From the NCBI GenBank assembly GCA_947626045.1, contig CANQQS010000012.1:1-33728 (forward strand): a stretch of DNA of 33,728 nt, written 5' to 3'. The notes beneath the pieces were generated by a model that had not been told where the DNA came from, did no database searches, and saw only the letters and a program-made list of their open reading frames with translations. Made by a program: the position numbers and the translations under genes. This DNA is from an uncultured Clostridia bacterium (GTDB taxonomy: Bacteria > Bacillota > Clostridia > UBA1381). How positions within the stretch are numbered: position 1 is the first letter of the stretch; every line of letters starts with the position of its first letter. Of this stretch, positions 15,515 through 25,230 are shown piece by piece.

Positions 15515-16840
15515 ATGAAACCAACGGTAGCAATAGTCGGTCGCCCTAATGTGGGTAAATCGACGTTATTCAACTATATAGCGGGCAGACGCATAAGCAT
15601 AGTGGAGGACACTCCCGGCGTTACGCGCGACCGCATTTTCGCCGACGTAAGCTGGCTTGACAAGCATTTTACGCTTATTGACACGGGCGGCATAGAACCC
15701 GCGTCAAAGGACGAGATACTTGTGCAGATGCGCCGTCAGGCGCAGCTTGCAATAGAAATGGCTGACGCGGTAATTCTTATGGTAAACGTGCGCGACGGCG
15801 TTACGGCGACCGATATTGATGTGGCGCAGATGCTTATTAAGGCAAAAAAGAAGATAGTACTTGCCGTTAATAAGGTTGACAACACGGGCGACGTACCTAT
15901 GGAGTTTTACGAGTTCTACAATCTCGGTCTGGGCGATCCGGTCGCAATATCGTCAACGCACGGTCTCGGCGTGGGCGACCTTCTCGACGAGGTGACAAAG
16001 CTGTTCCCCGACGACGCGGACACGAGCGAGGACGAGGACGAAATTAAGGTCGCGGTAATCGGCAAGCCGAACGCCGGCAAATCGTCGCTCATAAACCGCA
16101 TACTTGGAGAGGACAGAGTGATTGTAAGCAGCATTGCCGGAACGACGCGCGACGCGATAGACTCGCATTACGAGATAAACGGCGACAAATTTCTTTTCAT
16201 AGACACCGCCGGTATGCGCAAGCGCGGCAAGGTTGACGAGGGCGTTGAGCGTTACAGCATAGTCCGCTCGCTTGCCGCCGTTGACCGCAGCGATGTGTGC
16301 GTCATAATGATTGACGCTGTAGAGGGCATAACCGAGCAGGACACAAAAATTGCGGGCTACGCTCACGAAAGCGGCAGAGCGTGTATATTCGCTGTGAACA
16401 AGTGGGATCTGGTTCACAAGGACGACAAGACGCTCCGCAATTTCGAGCTTAAACTGCGTGAGGAGTTCGCGTTTATGCCGTACGCCGCAATCGTGTTCAT
16501 AAGCGCTAAAACGGGTCAAAGAGTATCTAAGCTCATAGAGCTTATAAAAGCAGTGAACGAGCAGCACAAGCGCAGAATAAAGACTGGCGTTTTAAACGAC
16601 GTTATAAACGACGCCGTGGCGAAGCAGCAGCCGCCCTCCGACAAGGGCAGACGGCTCAAAATATACTACGGCACACAGGCTTCGACCGCGCCGCCAACAT
16701 TTATACTGTTCGCAAACTCACGCGACCTGTTCCATTATTCGTATCTCAGGTTTATGGAAAATCAGATACGCGAAGCATTCGGTTTTGAAGGCACACCCGT
16801 TAAATTTATAATACGTGAAAAGAACGAAAAAAAGCTGTGA
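15515..16840 (+). CDS. der: Ribosome-associated GTPase Der (EngA)
   Basis: 441 residues, full length. Two GTPase domains in tandem followed by a KH-like domain are diagnostic. The first has GRPNVGKST (9-17), DTGG (56-59) and NKVD (119-122). The second has GKPNAGKSS (183-191), DTAGMRKRG (230-238) and NKWD (295-298). The linker between them is acidic (DDADTSEDEDE), and the C-terminus with KIYYGTQASTAPPTFILFAN is the KH-like part. It is an essential factor for late assembly of the 50S ribosomal subunit. It begins 3 bases after the radical SAM gene's stop and is followed 15 bases later by plsY, an order (der-plsY-gpsA) widely kept in Firmicutes. Confidence 0.98.
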   Translation: MKPTVAIVGRPNVGKSTLFNYIAGRRISIVEDTPGVTRDRIFADVSWLDKHFTLIDTGGIEPASKDEILVQMRRQAQLAIEMADAVILMVNVRDGVTATDIDVAQMLIKAKKKIVLAVNKVDNTGDVPMEFYEFYNLGLGDPVAISSTHGLGVGDLLDEVTKLFPDDADTSEDEDEIKVAVIGKPNAGKSSLINRILGEDRVIVSSIAGTTRDAIDSHYEINGDKFLFIDTAGMRKRGKVDEGVERYSIVRSLAAVDRSDVCVIMIDAVEGITEQDTKIAGYAHESGRACIFAVNKWDLVHKDDKTLRNFELKLREEFAFMPYAAIVFISAKTGQRVSKLIELIKAVNEQHKRRIKTGVLNDVINDAVAKQQPPSDKGRRLKIYYGTQASTAPPTFILFANSRDLFHYSYLRFMENQIREAFGFEGTPVKFIIREKNEKKL

Positions 16841-16855
16841 CGGAGGTAATACAAA

Positions 16856-17599
16856 ATGCAATATCTCGTATACATTGCGATAGCCGTAGCCGCGTATCTT
16901 ATAGGCTCGGTGAACTTCTCAATACTGCTGTCGCGTGCGGTAAGCGGTGAGGACATACGAAAAAGCGGCAGCGGCAACGCGGGAGCAACGAACATGCTTC
17001 GCACTCACGGCAAAAAAATGGCAATAATTACCCTGCTTCTGGATATTGCGAAAGGTATCGCAGCCGTGCTGATTGCCTGGTTTGCGGCCAATCTGATGAA
17101 GGACACGGTGCAGACATGGCTGTCGGTAACGACGCGCGCGGGTGTTGACCCGTTTGATCAGGTTGAGGCGATGACGTTCGACCCTGTAACGTTTACATAC
17201 ACGGCGAAATATCTCGCAGCCGTAGCCGTCGTTGTCGGACACAACTTCCCGATATTCTTCGGCTTCAAGGGCGGCAAGGGTGTGGCGACAAGCCTCGGCG
17301 TTGTGATGCTGCTCGACTGGAGAATAGGGCTTATCGTAACGGTTATAGCGGTAGCTGTGATAGCGGTTACAAGATATGTGTCGCTCGGCTCGATTGTGGG
17401 CGGTGCGCTGTTTATTATACTGGAGCTTGTGAATATTTTAATGGGCTGGAAGTGCAGTATTGCGCAGGTTATATACGTGTTTATTCTCGGTCTGCTGATT
17501 ATCGGCAGACATCACGAGAATATAACAAGGCTCATACAGGGAACTGAAAATAAGCTGAGTTTCGGAAAGAAAAAGAAGGAGAGCGTCAATGAAAGCTGA
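16856..17599 (+). CDS. plsY: Glycerol-3-phosphate acyltransferase PlsY
   Basis: 247 residues, about 40 more than usual. It is an integral membrane enzyme that uses acyl-phosphate to acylate glycerol-3-phosphate, the first step of phospholipid synthesis. Conserved sites are SGSGNAGATN (37-46) and GHNFPIFFGFKGGKGVAT (128-145). The extra length is a stretch at roughly 80-117 containing several acidic residues and an Asp-Pro pair (VDPFDQ, FDPVTF), inserted between the second membrane helix and the GHxFP motif, probably as an exposed loop. GGAGGT precedes the start. It overlaps gpsA by 11 bases; gpsA makes its substrate, so the pairing is functional. Confidence 0.96.
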   Translation: MQYLVYIAIAVAAYLIGSVNFSILLSRAVSGEDIRKSGSGNAGATNMLRTHGKKMAIITLLLDIAKGIAAVLIAWFAANLMKDTVQTWLSVTTRAGVDPFDQVEAMTFDPVTFTYTAKYLAAVAVVVGHNFPIFFGFKGGKGVATSLGVVMLLDWRIGLIVTVIAVAVIAVTRYVSLGSIVGGALFIILELVNILMGWKCSIAQVIYVFILGLLIIGRHHENITRLIQGTENKLSFGKKKKESVNES

Positions 17600-18596
17600 A
17601 AAGGATATGAAAATCGCGATAATCGGCAGCGGCTCGTGGGGTACGGCAAACGCCGTAATGCTCGCGGAACGCGGGTACAACGTGTTTCTGTGGTCATGGA
17701 TTCAAGAGGAAACGGACAGACTGTGCCGCGACCATGAGAACAAGGAATTTCTCCCCGGCATACCGTTTCCCGAAAACATCACCTGCACGCACGATGAGAA
17801 ATTATGTGTTGACGTCGCGGATCTTATAATCACCGCCGCTCCCTCCCCCGCTACGCGCACGACCGCGAAGCTGCTCGCACCGCACGTAAAGGCGGGTCAG
17901 AGAATGGTAAACATATCAAAAGGGCTTGAGGAAGGCAGCCTTATGCGTCTGAGCGAGGTGTACGCCGAGGAAATACCGCAGGCGGAGATTTCCGTAATGA
18001 GCGGTCCGTCGCATGCCGAAGAGGTGTCGCGCAGGCTGCCGACGACGAATGTTATAGCGTCAAAAAGCATTGAAACGGCTCGGTATATACAGGATATAAT
18101 GATGAGCGATATGTTCCGCATTTACACGTCCGACGACATTATAGGCGTCGAGATGGGCGGAGCGCTTAAAAATATAGTCGCGCTGTGCGCGGGCATATCG
18201 GACGGACTCGGTTACGGCGACAACACAAAAGCCGCGCTCATGACGCGCGGACTTGCCGAAATAGCGCGGCTCGGAACGGCTATGGGCGCGAACCGGGAAA
18301 CGTTTATGGGACTGTCGGGACTCGGCGATCTCATAGTAACGTGTACAAGCATGCACTCGCGTAACCGCCGTGCCGGAATACTTCTGGGGCAGGGCAAAAC
18401 GCTCGACGAAACGCTCAAAGAGGTACACATGGTAGTCGAGGGCGTGAACACGGCAAAGGCGGCGTACGAGCTTGCGAAACGCTACAGCGTGGAAATGCCG
18501 ATTGTCGAGGAAGCGTACGACGTTCTGTTTAACGGAGCAAGCGCGCGTGACAGTGTAATGAAGCTTATGACGAGAGAGAAACGCGGGGAGAATTGA
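17589..18596 (+). CDS. gpsA: NAD(P)-dependent glycerol-3-phosphate dehydrogenase
   Basis: 335 residues. It reduces dihydroxyacetone phosphate to glycerol-3-phosphate for membrane lipids. The dinucleotide motif IGSGSWGTANA follows the N-terminus, and MVNISKGLEEGSL, SVMSGPSHAEEV, GVEMGGALKNIVALCAG (with the catalytic lysine), and GLSGLGDLIVTCTS are all standard. The ATG at 17589 is preferred because AAGGAG lies 9 bases before it; another in-frame ATG at 17607 (giving a protein that begins MKIAIIG) has only a weak site, so either could be used. It overlaps plsY by 11 bases and is followed 2 bases later by trkA. Confidence 0.97.
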   Translation: MKAEKDMKIAIIGSGSWGTANAVMLAERGYNVFLWSWIQEETDRLCRDHENKEFLPGIPFPENITCTHDEKLCVDVADLIITAAPSPATRTTAKLLAPHVKAGQRMVNISKGLEEGSLMRLSEVYAEEIPQAEISVMSGPSHAEEVSRRLPTTNVIASKSIETARYIQDIMMSDMFRIYTSDDIIGVEMGGALKNIVALCAGISDGLGYGDNTKAALMTRGLAEIARLGTAMGANRETFMGLSGLGDLIVTCTSMHSRNRRAGILLGQGKTLDETLKEVHMVVEGVNTAKAAYELAKRYSVEMPIVEEAYDVLFNGASARDSVMKLMTREKRGEN

Positions 18597-18598
18597 TT

Positions 18599-19951
18599 AT
18601 GAATGTTGTAATAGTGGGCGGCGGCAAGGTCGGACGAAAGCTTGTCGAGGACTTTATAAGCGAGGGTGACAATGTTGTTCTCATAGACGTAAAGCCGGAG
18701 TTGTGCGAGTCGATACAGGACATGTACGACGTGCGCTGTGTCGAGGGCAGCGGCGCGGATCTGGAGGTGCTGGACGAAGCCGAAACGCGCAGAGCAGACC
18801 TCTTCATAGCCGTAACGACGAACGACGAGCTTAACGCTCTCTGCGCCGTAATGGCGAAAAAACTCGGTGCTGAACGATGCGTCGCGAGAGTGAGAAACAG
18901 CGAATATTTTAAACAGCTCGACTTTATGCGCGACGCGCTCGGTATAAGCATGATTGTAAATCCCGAATACGCGAGCGCGGGCGAGGTATCGCGAATGTTA
19001 CGCTTCCCCGCCGCGATAAACACGGAAACATTCGCCAAGGGCAGAATAGAGCTTATAGAATTTCAGGTAAACGCGGGCAGCGTGCTGGAGGGTAAGGCGC
19101 TTAAGGACATCAACAAGGATTTCAAGCTAAAGGTTCTAATCTGCGCCGTACAGCGCGGCGAGGACGTGTATATACCGAACGGCGACTTCATACTTCGCGA
19201 CGGCGACAAGATACATGTGACGGCAACCCACAAGGAGCTTGCGAAATTCATACGCGTAACGGGCGTTATAAACAGAAAGGTAAAGTCCGTCATGCTCATA
19301 GGCGGCGGACGCATATCCTACTATCTTGCCGGACTGCTTCTCGAGAGCGGTATGAGCGTCAAAATAATAGAGCAGAACCGCGACAAGTGCCGCGCGCTTG
19401 CCGAGGCATATCAAAACGCCGACATTGTTTTCGGCGACGGCACGGACAGGCAGGTGCTTACCGAGGAGGGCATTGACCGTATGGACGCCATTGTTTCCCT
19501 CACCGGCATAGACGAGGAAAACATGATAATCTCCATGTACGCGAAAATGCGCGGCGTAAGCAAAATAATCACGAAAATAAACCGTGAATCGTTCGGCGAC
19601 CTGATGGAAAAAACGGGAGTATACAGCATACTCACGCCGAAGAACATCACGGCTGACATAATAATCCGGTACGCGCGCGCCATGAAATCGGCGCAGGACA
19701 CCGAAATGCAGACACTTTACAGAATAGTAAACAACAAGGCGGAGGCTATGGAATTTATAGTCACGAAAAAAAGTCCGCTCACCGAAAAGAAGCTGAGCGA
19801 AATCCGCCTCAAAAAGAACACGCTGATAGGCGCGATAGCGCGAGGCAACAGCATGTTCCTTCCCGACGGCGACAGCCGCGTGGAAATAGGCGACACGGTA
19901 ATAGTCGTAACGACCGAGCGCATATCGACGCTCGCGGATATTTTGGGTTAA
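18599..19951 (+). CDS. trkA: Trk potassium uptake regulatory subunit TrkA
   Basis: 450 residues in two repeats of a Rossmann-type RCK-N domain plus an RCK-C domain. The protein forms a cytoplasmic ring that gates the TrkH channel in response to nucleotides. The first nucleotide motif is VGGGKVGR (6-13). The second, IGGGRIS (234-240), has serine where the last glycine of GxGxxG is expected, so the second site may bind differently. An in-frame TTG at 18593 exists, but the ATG at 18599 has the better ribosome site spacing (GGGGAG) and puts the protein start directly at the first beta strand. It begins 2 bases after gpsA and is followed by trkH 18 bases later. Confidence 0.96.
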   Translation: MNVVIVGGGKVGRKLVEDFISEGDNVVLIDVKPELCESIQDMYDVRCVEGSGADLEVLDEAETRRADLFIAVTTNDELNALCAVMAKKLGAERCVARVRNSEYFKQLDFMRDALGISMIVNPEYASAGEVSRMLRFPAAINTETFAKGRIELIEFQVNAGSVLEGKALKDINKDFKLKVLICAVQRGEDVYIPNGDFILRDGDKIHVTATHKELAKFIRVTGVINRKVKSVMLIGGGRISYYLAGLLLESGMSVKIIEQNRDKCRALAEAYQNADIVFGDGTDRQVLTEEGIDRMDAIVSLTGIDEENMIISMYAKMRGVSKIITKINRESFGDLMEKTGVYSILTPKNITADIIIRYARAMKSAQDTEMQTLYRIVNNKAEAMEFIVTKKSPLTEKKLSEIRLKKNTLIGAIARGNSMFLPDGDSRVEIGDTVIVVTTERISTLADILG

Positions 19952-19969
19952 ACGCAGCGGGGATTAGAT

Positions 19970-21409
19970 ATGAATTACAGAATGTTAGCATACTCAATCG
20001 GCAGAATAGTCATGGTAGTGGCAATCACAATGTTTTTGCCGCTCGGACTGTCGCTGTATTACAGAGAGGGCATTGCGGCAGCTTATATCGTGCCGATAGT
20101 CATATCGCTTGTTATCGGTATCGCGGCAACGATAAGACCGCCGAAAAACAAGGGCTTTTACGCCCGTGAAGGAATGGTGCTTGTCGGGCTTGCGTGGATA
20201 ATAATATCGCTTATCGGCGCGCTCCCGTTCTATATAAGCAGACAAATACCATCGTTTATCGACTGCTTCTTTGAAACGGTATCGGGCTTCACGACGACAG
20301 GTTCAACGATACTCGCCGACGTGGAAAAGCTCTCAAAAAGTATTCTGTTCTGGCGCAGCTTCACGCACTGGCTCGGCGGACTGGGAGTACTCGCGTTCGC
20401 GATGGCGATATTCGCGTCAAAGGACACAAAGACGACATATATGATGAAGGCGGAGATGCCGGGCCCCGTAATCGGCAAAATCTCGAGCAAATGGCGCTAC
20501 TCGCTCCGCATACTTTACGTAATTTACATCGTGCTGACCGTATCGGAAATCATACTGCTGATGATAGGCAGGATGCCGCTTTACGACAGCGTTGTACACG
20601 CGTTCTCGACGGCGGGAACGGGCGGCTTCGGAATATGGAACAACTCCATAGAGCATTACGGCAGCGCGTATATCGAATACGTAATCGCAATATTTATGAT
20701 GCTTTTCGGCATCAACTTCAATATTTACTACCTGATTATAGCGCGCAAATTCGCGCAGATAAGAGCAAACGAGGAATTTCGGTGGTACATCGGTATTATA
20801 GTCGCCGCGACGCTCGTTATAACCTTGAACATACGCCATATATACAGCGGCTTACCCGAAGCGTTTCGGTGCGCGTTCTTCCAGGTAAACTCGATAATAA
20901 CCACGACCGGTTTTGCATCGCGCGACATGATGCGCGACGGCTGGCCCATGCTGTCACAGATGATAGTCGTAATGCTTATGTTTGTCGGCGCGTGCGCAGG
21001 CTCGACGGGCGGCGGCTTTAAAGTCATAAGAGCTATCGTTCTCGGCAAAACGGCGCGCTATGCGGTGCGTAAGGCGATAAGCCCGAGAAGCGTCTACTCG
21101 ATAAAAGCCGACGGCAAGGAGATAAGCGCGGAGGTGCGCCACGGCGTACTCGCCTATCTCGCGGCATACGTCATATTTATGGTGCTGGCGATACTTGTCG
21201 TGAGCCTTGACAATAAGGATTTCTCAACGACCGCAACGTCGGTAATATCAACAATGAACAATATCGGCCCTATGATAGGGCCTGTCGGACATTTCGCGGA
21301 CTTTTCCGTGCTGTCAAAAATCGTATTATCAATTTCAATGCTCGTCGGAAGACTTGAAATATATCCGATACTTGTGCTGTTCTCGCCGTACATGTGGCGC
21401 AGAAAGTAA
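19970..21409 (+). CDS. trkH: Trk potassium transporter membrane subunit TrkH
   Basis: 479 residues of an integral membrane protein with the four pore repeats of the TrkH/KtrB family. Selectivity-filter-like segments are TVSGFTTTGSTIL (first repeat), FSTAGTGGFGIW (second), SIITTTGFASRD (third) and MNNIGPMIGPVG (fourth). A positively charged loop around KTARYAVRKAISPRS lies before the last repeat. It imports potassium with the TrkA ring. The gene lies 18 bases after trkA. No terminator is seen after it, and the rhamnogalacturonan lyase gene starts 28 bases later. Confidence 0.96.
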   Translation: MNYRMLAYSIGRIVMVVAITMFLPLGLSLYYREGIAAAYIVPIVISLVIGIAATIRPPKNKGFYAREGMVLVGLAWIIISLIGALPFYISRQIPSFIDCFFETVSGFTTTGSTILADVEKLSKSILFWRSFTHWLGGLGVLAFAMAIFASKDTKTTYMMKAEMPGPVIGKISSKWRYSLRILYVIYIVLTVSEIILLMIGRMPLYDSVVHAFSTAGTGGFGIWNNSIEHYGSAYIEYVIAIFMMLFGINFNIYYLIIARKFAQIRANEEFRWYIGIIVAATLVITLNIRHIYSGLPEAFRCAFFQVNSIITTTGFASRDMMRDGWPMLSQMIVVMLMFVGACAGSTGGGFKVIRAIVLGKTARYAVRKAISPRSVYSIKADGKEISAEVRHGVLAYLAAYVIFMVLAILVVSLDNKDFSTTATSVISTMNNIGPMIGPVGHFADFSVLSKIVLSISMLVGRLEIYPILVLFSPYMWRRK

Positions 21410-21437
21410 ACATGAACAATAGGAGGCTGAACAAAAT

Positions 21438-24400
21438 ATGAGAAAAAAATTCTTAAGCTTGGTTTTAAGCGCGGTGATGCTTGCTTCGTTTGCGTCCGTG
21501 CCGCTATTCAGAAATACCGAGGCTGCGGCGGCGTCGGAAACGCGTATAATGGAAAAGCTCGACAGAGGACTGGTTGCCGTGTACACCGGCAGCGGCGTGT
21601 ATTTGTCATGGAGAGTTCTTGGGGACGAGAATGTAAACACTCTTTACAAAATATTTAAGTATGGGACGCAAAATCCGATAAAAACAACGACTGTCGGTGA
21701 GGCAAGCTGTTATACATATTCATCCGGCAGACAAACGGACAAGTATGCCGTTGTTACATCGGATAAAAACTATGCGGATATTACGGAAGACGAATGGGTA
21801 ACTCCGTGGGGCAGCGCTTATTATACAAATTACGGTAACAGCACCTATCCTACAAATAAGACAGCCTATAAAGATATACCCGTTTCGAATCCAAATGCGT
21901 CTCTGTATGAAGCGAATGACGGAAGTGTCGGTGACCTTGACGGTGACGGAGAATATGAGCTTATCGTAAAGTGGGATCCAAGCGACTCACATGACAACGC
22001 CGATAGCGGTAAAACGAGCGACGTTATAATAGACGCTTACGAATTTGACGGCGACGGCACCCCGATTTGGCGTATAAATCTCGGCCCGAATATCCGCGCT
22101 GGCGCACACTATACACAGTTCCTTGTTTACGACTTCGACTCGGACGGCAGGGCGGAAATGATGTGCAAGACCGCTCCCGGCTCGAAGGATGGACAAGGAA
22201 ATTATGTGTCAGAGGTCGGAAAGGATATTACAACCGGCGACAATACAAAATACTACGGGAACAGCAGCGGACAGATCCTCGACGGTCCAGAATATCTGAC
22301 GGTGTTCGACGGTGCGACAGGTAATGCTATGCAGACCGTTAATTACGACCCCCCGAGAACAATAAAAACCCAAGCAAGCGGCAGCGGCAACTGGGGCGAT
22401 AATTACGGCAACAGAAGCGAGCGATACCTCGCGGCAGTGGCGTATATCAACGGCAAAACGCCGAGCGCGCTTTTCTGCCGAGGATATTACACATACGCGT
22501 ATGTTGCTGCGTATAATTGGGACGGAACAAATCTCACGGAACAGTGGATAAGCAAGAATGAAAACGGAAAAAGCTGGAAGGAGGACGCGAATCATCAGAA
22601 AGTAGGCTCCGACAGCAGCTACTCGCTTTACGGTCAGGGCGCGCACAGCGTATCGGTAGCCGATGTGGATAACGACGGGTTCGACGAGCTTATATTCGGC
22701 TCGGCTGTTCTCGACCACGACGGCACGGTGCTTTATTCGGACGGACGCGGTCACGGCGACGCTGAGCATGTTTCCGACTTCGACAACGACGGCAATCAGG
22801 AAATTTTCATGGTACATGAAGCCGGTAAAGGTAACAGCAACGAGATACCGTATGCGATTGACATAAAAAGATATAACAATGAAACGAACGTAATGGACGA
22901 TGTTATGAAGCAGGCGGCTACGGGCGATGTCGGCAGAGGCATTATGGGTAACTTTGTTGACGATCCCAACGCACTTTCGGTATTCTGGTCGTCGTCTGTA
23001 AGTGGAATATACAAACAGGATGGAACTCAGTATGCAGCAGTGCGTCCAAGCAGCACTGGCGGTAAGGAGGATAACAGATTTATAAATTTCGGAATTTATT
23101 GGGACGACAAGCTTGATTGGGACTTACTTGACGAGAACATTCTCGGCAAGTATACTTCCAGCGGCTTAAAGAGATTTGTCTGGGCAAGCAAAGACGCTTC
23201 ATATTTCCCCGGCGCTTCTTCAAATAACGGCACTAAGTCTACCCCTGTTCTCTCGGGTGACTTAATAGGTGACTGGCGCGAGGAAGTAATATTTAAAACG
23301 GGTACTGACAATCTGCGTATGTATATATCATGTATACCCACGCAGTATCGTCTGACAACGCTCATGCACGACAGCCAGTATCGCTGCGCTATTGCATGGC
23401 AGAACGTCGGCTACAACCAGCCGCCGCACACGAGCTACTACATAGGTTCGGCATCGCTTGCGAGCGGGAAAAATTATCTCGCGCCCGCAACAGAATTTAC
23501 GACGGTTGAATATCCGGAAATAATCGAGGTAGAAGGCGTTTCCGTAACGCCCAAAACGCTTGATCTCGGCGTTGGCTGCACAAAGCAGCTTACCGCTGAA
23601 ATCAGTCCAGCCGAAGCGACCAACTCAAGCGTTTCCTGGTCTGTTTCAAGCGGGTCGGCTGCGACGGTTGACGGCTCGGGAGTCGTTACGGGCGTAGAAA
23701 AAGGAACGGCTGTTATAACGGCAACCGTAAGGGATAACGGCAAGGTTTTCACCGACGACTGCACCGTAAACGTATATCCCATGAAATCCACGGATAGTCT
23801 TGGCGATGGTATATTTGTGACAGGCAACACTGACGAACAGAGTACACTCAACAATAATACGGCGTCGAGCGCGTCGTTCACACAGACGGGAGCTAATACG
23901 GGTGGAAAATTCTACCGTGATTTCACGCGCTATGAAGATAACAAAGCGACGCTTGCATTTACATTTAACACAGGCGGACAACAGCTTGCCAATTCAGCAT
24001 GGAACTGGGAAGGACACGAATATTCCTTCCATGTGAAGCTTCTCGATGATAGCGACAGTATACTTGATTTGTCGCAGGCTTATAAAGAAAAAGCGCAGGC
24101 AACAATGTATTCTGTAGGAGAAGGAGCGGAAAGCGCTGTCAAATCAACATGGAGTCAAATAGGAACAATAGCTTCAAATGAAAACCCTATGGACAGAAGC
24201 TCGACCACATGGTATGTGACGGTTGATTTTGATTATGATAATGACAATGCGGCAATTAAAATTCTTAATTCGAACAATGGGGGGTATACAACTTCTTTCG
24301 ATCTTAACGGAAAACGATTCTCGCGTCTTGAGTTTTCATCGACGAAGGACGGAGAAGGCGCAATTACATGGACTCCGAGTGTCAGCGACGTAAGCTACAC

Positions 24401-25220
24401 AAGAACCGAAATTGATATACCCACTCCGACGCCTGAGCCGACAGCAAGTCCGTCACCGAGTCCGAGTCCGTCACCGACGCCAACTCCGACTCCAACACCG
24501 ACGCCGACTCCAACACCGACGCCGACTCCAACACCGACGCCAACGCCGACCCCAACTCCAACTCCGACGCCGACTCCGACGCCGACGCCGACGCCGACTC
24601 CGACACCGACACCGACTCCGACACCAACTCCGACGCCGACTCCAACACCGACGCCGACTCCAACGCCGACACCGACTCCAACTCCAACGCCGACGCCAAC
24701 TCTGACACCAACGCCGACACCGACTCCAACGCCGACCCCAACTCCGACACCGACACCGACACCAACACCAACGCCGACACCAACACCAACGCCGACGCCG
24801 ACTCCGACTCCGACTCCGACTCCGACTCCGACACCTGAACCAACGGCAACGCCGACTCCAACAGCAGCACCCACTCCGACGGCAACCGCTGAGCCGAGTG
24901 TCGAACCAAGTATCGAGCCGAGCGTTGAGCCGAGCGTAAATCCCGATCCTCAGGATTACTTCACCGTTACCGCATCGGGTAAAAATATTGACGCGGAAAT
25001 CCTGTATCAGAACGGAATCGGCGACGCTGTGCTTATTGCGGCGGCGTACGACAACGGCAAACTTGTTGAATGTAAGTTCGTGCCTGTAAGCTTGTCCGGC
25101 AATGTTATAAAGGAGACGATAGCGTTCAACCATGACGTTGAAAATTGCGATGTTAAGGCGTTCCTGTGGAAAAGCCTTGACAATTCCGAGCCGATTTTAA
25201 ATCCGGCAATATGGAAATAA
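21438..25220 (+). CDS. Secreted rhamnogalacturonan lyase (PL11-like) with Ig-like domain and Pro-Thr linker
   Basis: 1260 residues. A signal peptide (about 1-32, ending in an AAAA run) is followed by a family-11-type lyase domain (about 35-690) with acidic repeats of the type [50 protein letters not shown] and [11 protein letters not shown]. These are the calcium-binding strand loops of the eight-bladed propeller seen in YesW/YesX. The family cuts the rhamnogalacturonan I backbone of pectin by beta-elimination. Then come a bacterial Ig-like (Big2) domain (about 699-780, ITAT-type strands), a ~210-residue beta-rich domain (about 782-992) that I do not recognise and that may bind carbohydrate, a Pro/Thr linker (995-1165), and an 85-residue C-terminal domain ending [26 protein letters not shown] precedes the ATG. 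No sortase, SLH or dockerin anchor is seen. Confidence 0.9.
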   Translation: MRKKFLSLVLSAVMLASFASVPLFRNTEAAAASETRIMEKLDRGLVAVYTGSGVYLSWRVLGDENVNTLYKIFKYGTQNPIKTTTVGEASCYTYSSGRQTDKYAVVTSDKNYADITEDEWVTPWGSAYYTNYGNSTYPTNKTAYKDIPVSNPNASLYEANDGSVGDLDGDGEYELIVKWDPSDSHDNADSGKTSDVIIDAYEFDGDGTPIWRINLGPNIRAGAHYTQFLVYDFDSDGRAEMMCKTAPGSKDGQGNYVSEVGKDITTGDNTKYYGNSSGQILDGPEYLTVFDGATGNAMQTVNYDPPRTIKTQASGSGNWGDNYGNRSERYLAAVAYINGKTPSALFCRGYYTYAYVAAYNWDGTNLTEQWISKNENGKSWKEDANHQKVGSDSSYSLYGQGAHSVSVADVDNDGFDELIFGSAVLDHDGTVLYSDGRGHGDAEHVSDFDNDGNQEIFMVHEAGKGNSNEIPYAIDIKRYNNETNVMDDVMKQAATGDVGRGIMGNFVDDPNALSVFWSSSVSGIYKQDGTQYAAVRPSSTGGKEDNRFINFGIYWDDKLDWDLLDENILGKYTSSGLKRFVWASKDASYFPGASSNNGTKSTPVLSGDLIGDWREEVIFKTGTDNLRMYISCIPTQYRLTTLMHDSQYRCAIAWQNVGYNQPPHTSYYIGSASLASGKNYLAPATEFTTVEYPEIIEVEGVSVTPKTLDLGVGCTKQLTAEISPAEATNSSVSWSVSSGSAATVDGSGVVTGVEKGTAVITATVRDNGKVFTDDCTVNVYPMKSTDSLGDGIFVTGNTDEQSTLNNNTASSASFTQTGANTGGKFYRDFTRYEDNKATLAFTFNTGGQQLANSAWNWEGHEYSFHVKLLDDSDSILDLSQAYKEKAQATMYSVGEGAESAVKSTWSQIGTIASNENPMDRSSTTWYVTVDFDYDNDNAAIKILNSNNGGYTTSFDLNGKRFSRLEFSSTKDGEGAITWTPSVSDVSYTRTEIDIPTPTPEPTASPSPSPSPSPTPTPTPTPTPTPTPTPTPTPTPTPTPTPTPTPTPTPTPTPTPTPTPTPTPTPTPTPTPTPTPTPTPTPTPTPTPTLTPTPTPTPTPTPTPTPTPTPTPTPTPTPTPTPTPTPTPTPTPTPEPTATPTPTAAPTPTATAEPSVEPSIEPSVEPSVNPDPQDYFTVTASGKNIDAEILYQNGIGDAVLIAAAYDNGKLVECKFVPVSLSGNVIKETIAFNHDVENCDVKAFLWKSLDNSEPILNPAIWK
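24474..24833. repeat. Hexanucleotide microsatellite coding for (Pro-Thr)60
   Basis: 360 bases made of 60 tandem six-base units of the form CCN ACN, reading Pro-Thr on the plus strand. One proline codon is changed to leucine (CTG, near 24701). Third positions vary among A, C, G and T, so the DNA repeat is imperfect while the protein repeat is nearly perfect. Flanking 24420-24473 and 24834-24950 are looser Pro/Thr/Ser/Glu/Ala repeats. The tract keeps several other frames open (for example Val-Gly on the minus strand), which are not genes. Confidence 0.95.
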
Positions 25221-25230
25221 ATGAGGTTAA

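Noticed and set aside
24420-24950. Possible CRISPR-like repeat array
   Set aside because: The repeats are six bases long with no spacers and lie in a coding frame; no cas genes are present.
24382-25133. Long open frames on the minus strand (Val-Gly, Ser-Glu and Arg-rich) opposite the Pro-Thr tract
   Set aside because: The hexanucleotide repeat lacks stops in several frames. The products are low-complexity shadows with no ribosome site of note, and the plus-strand lyase explains the region.
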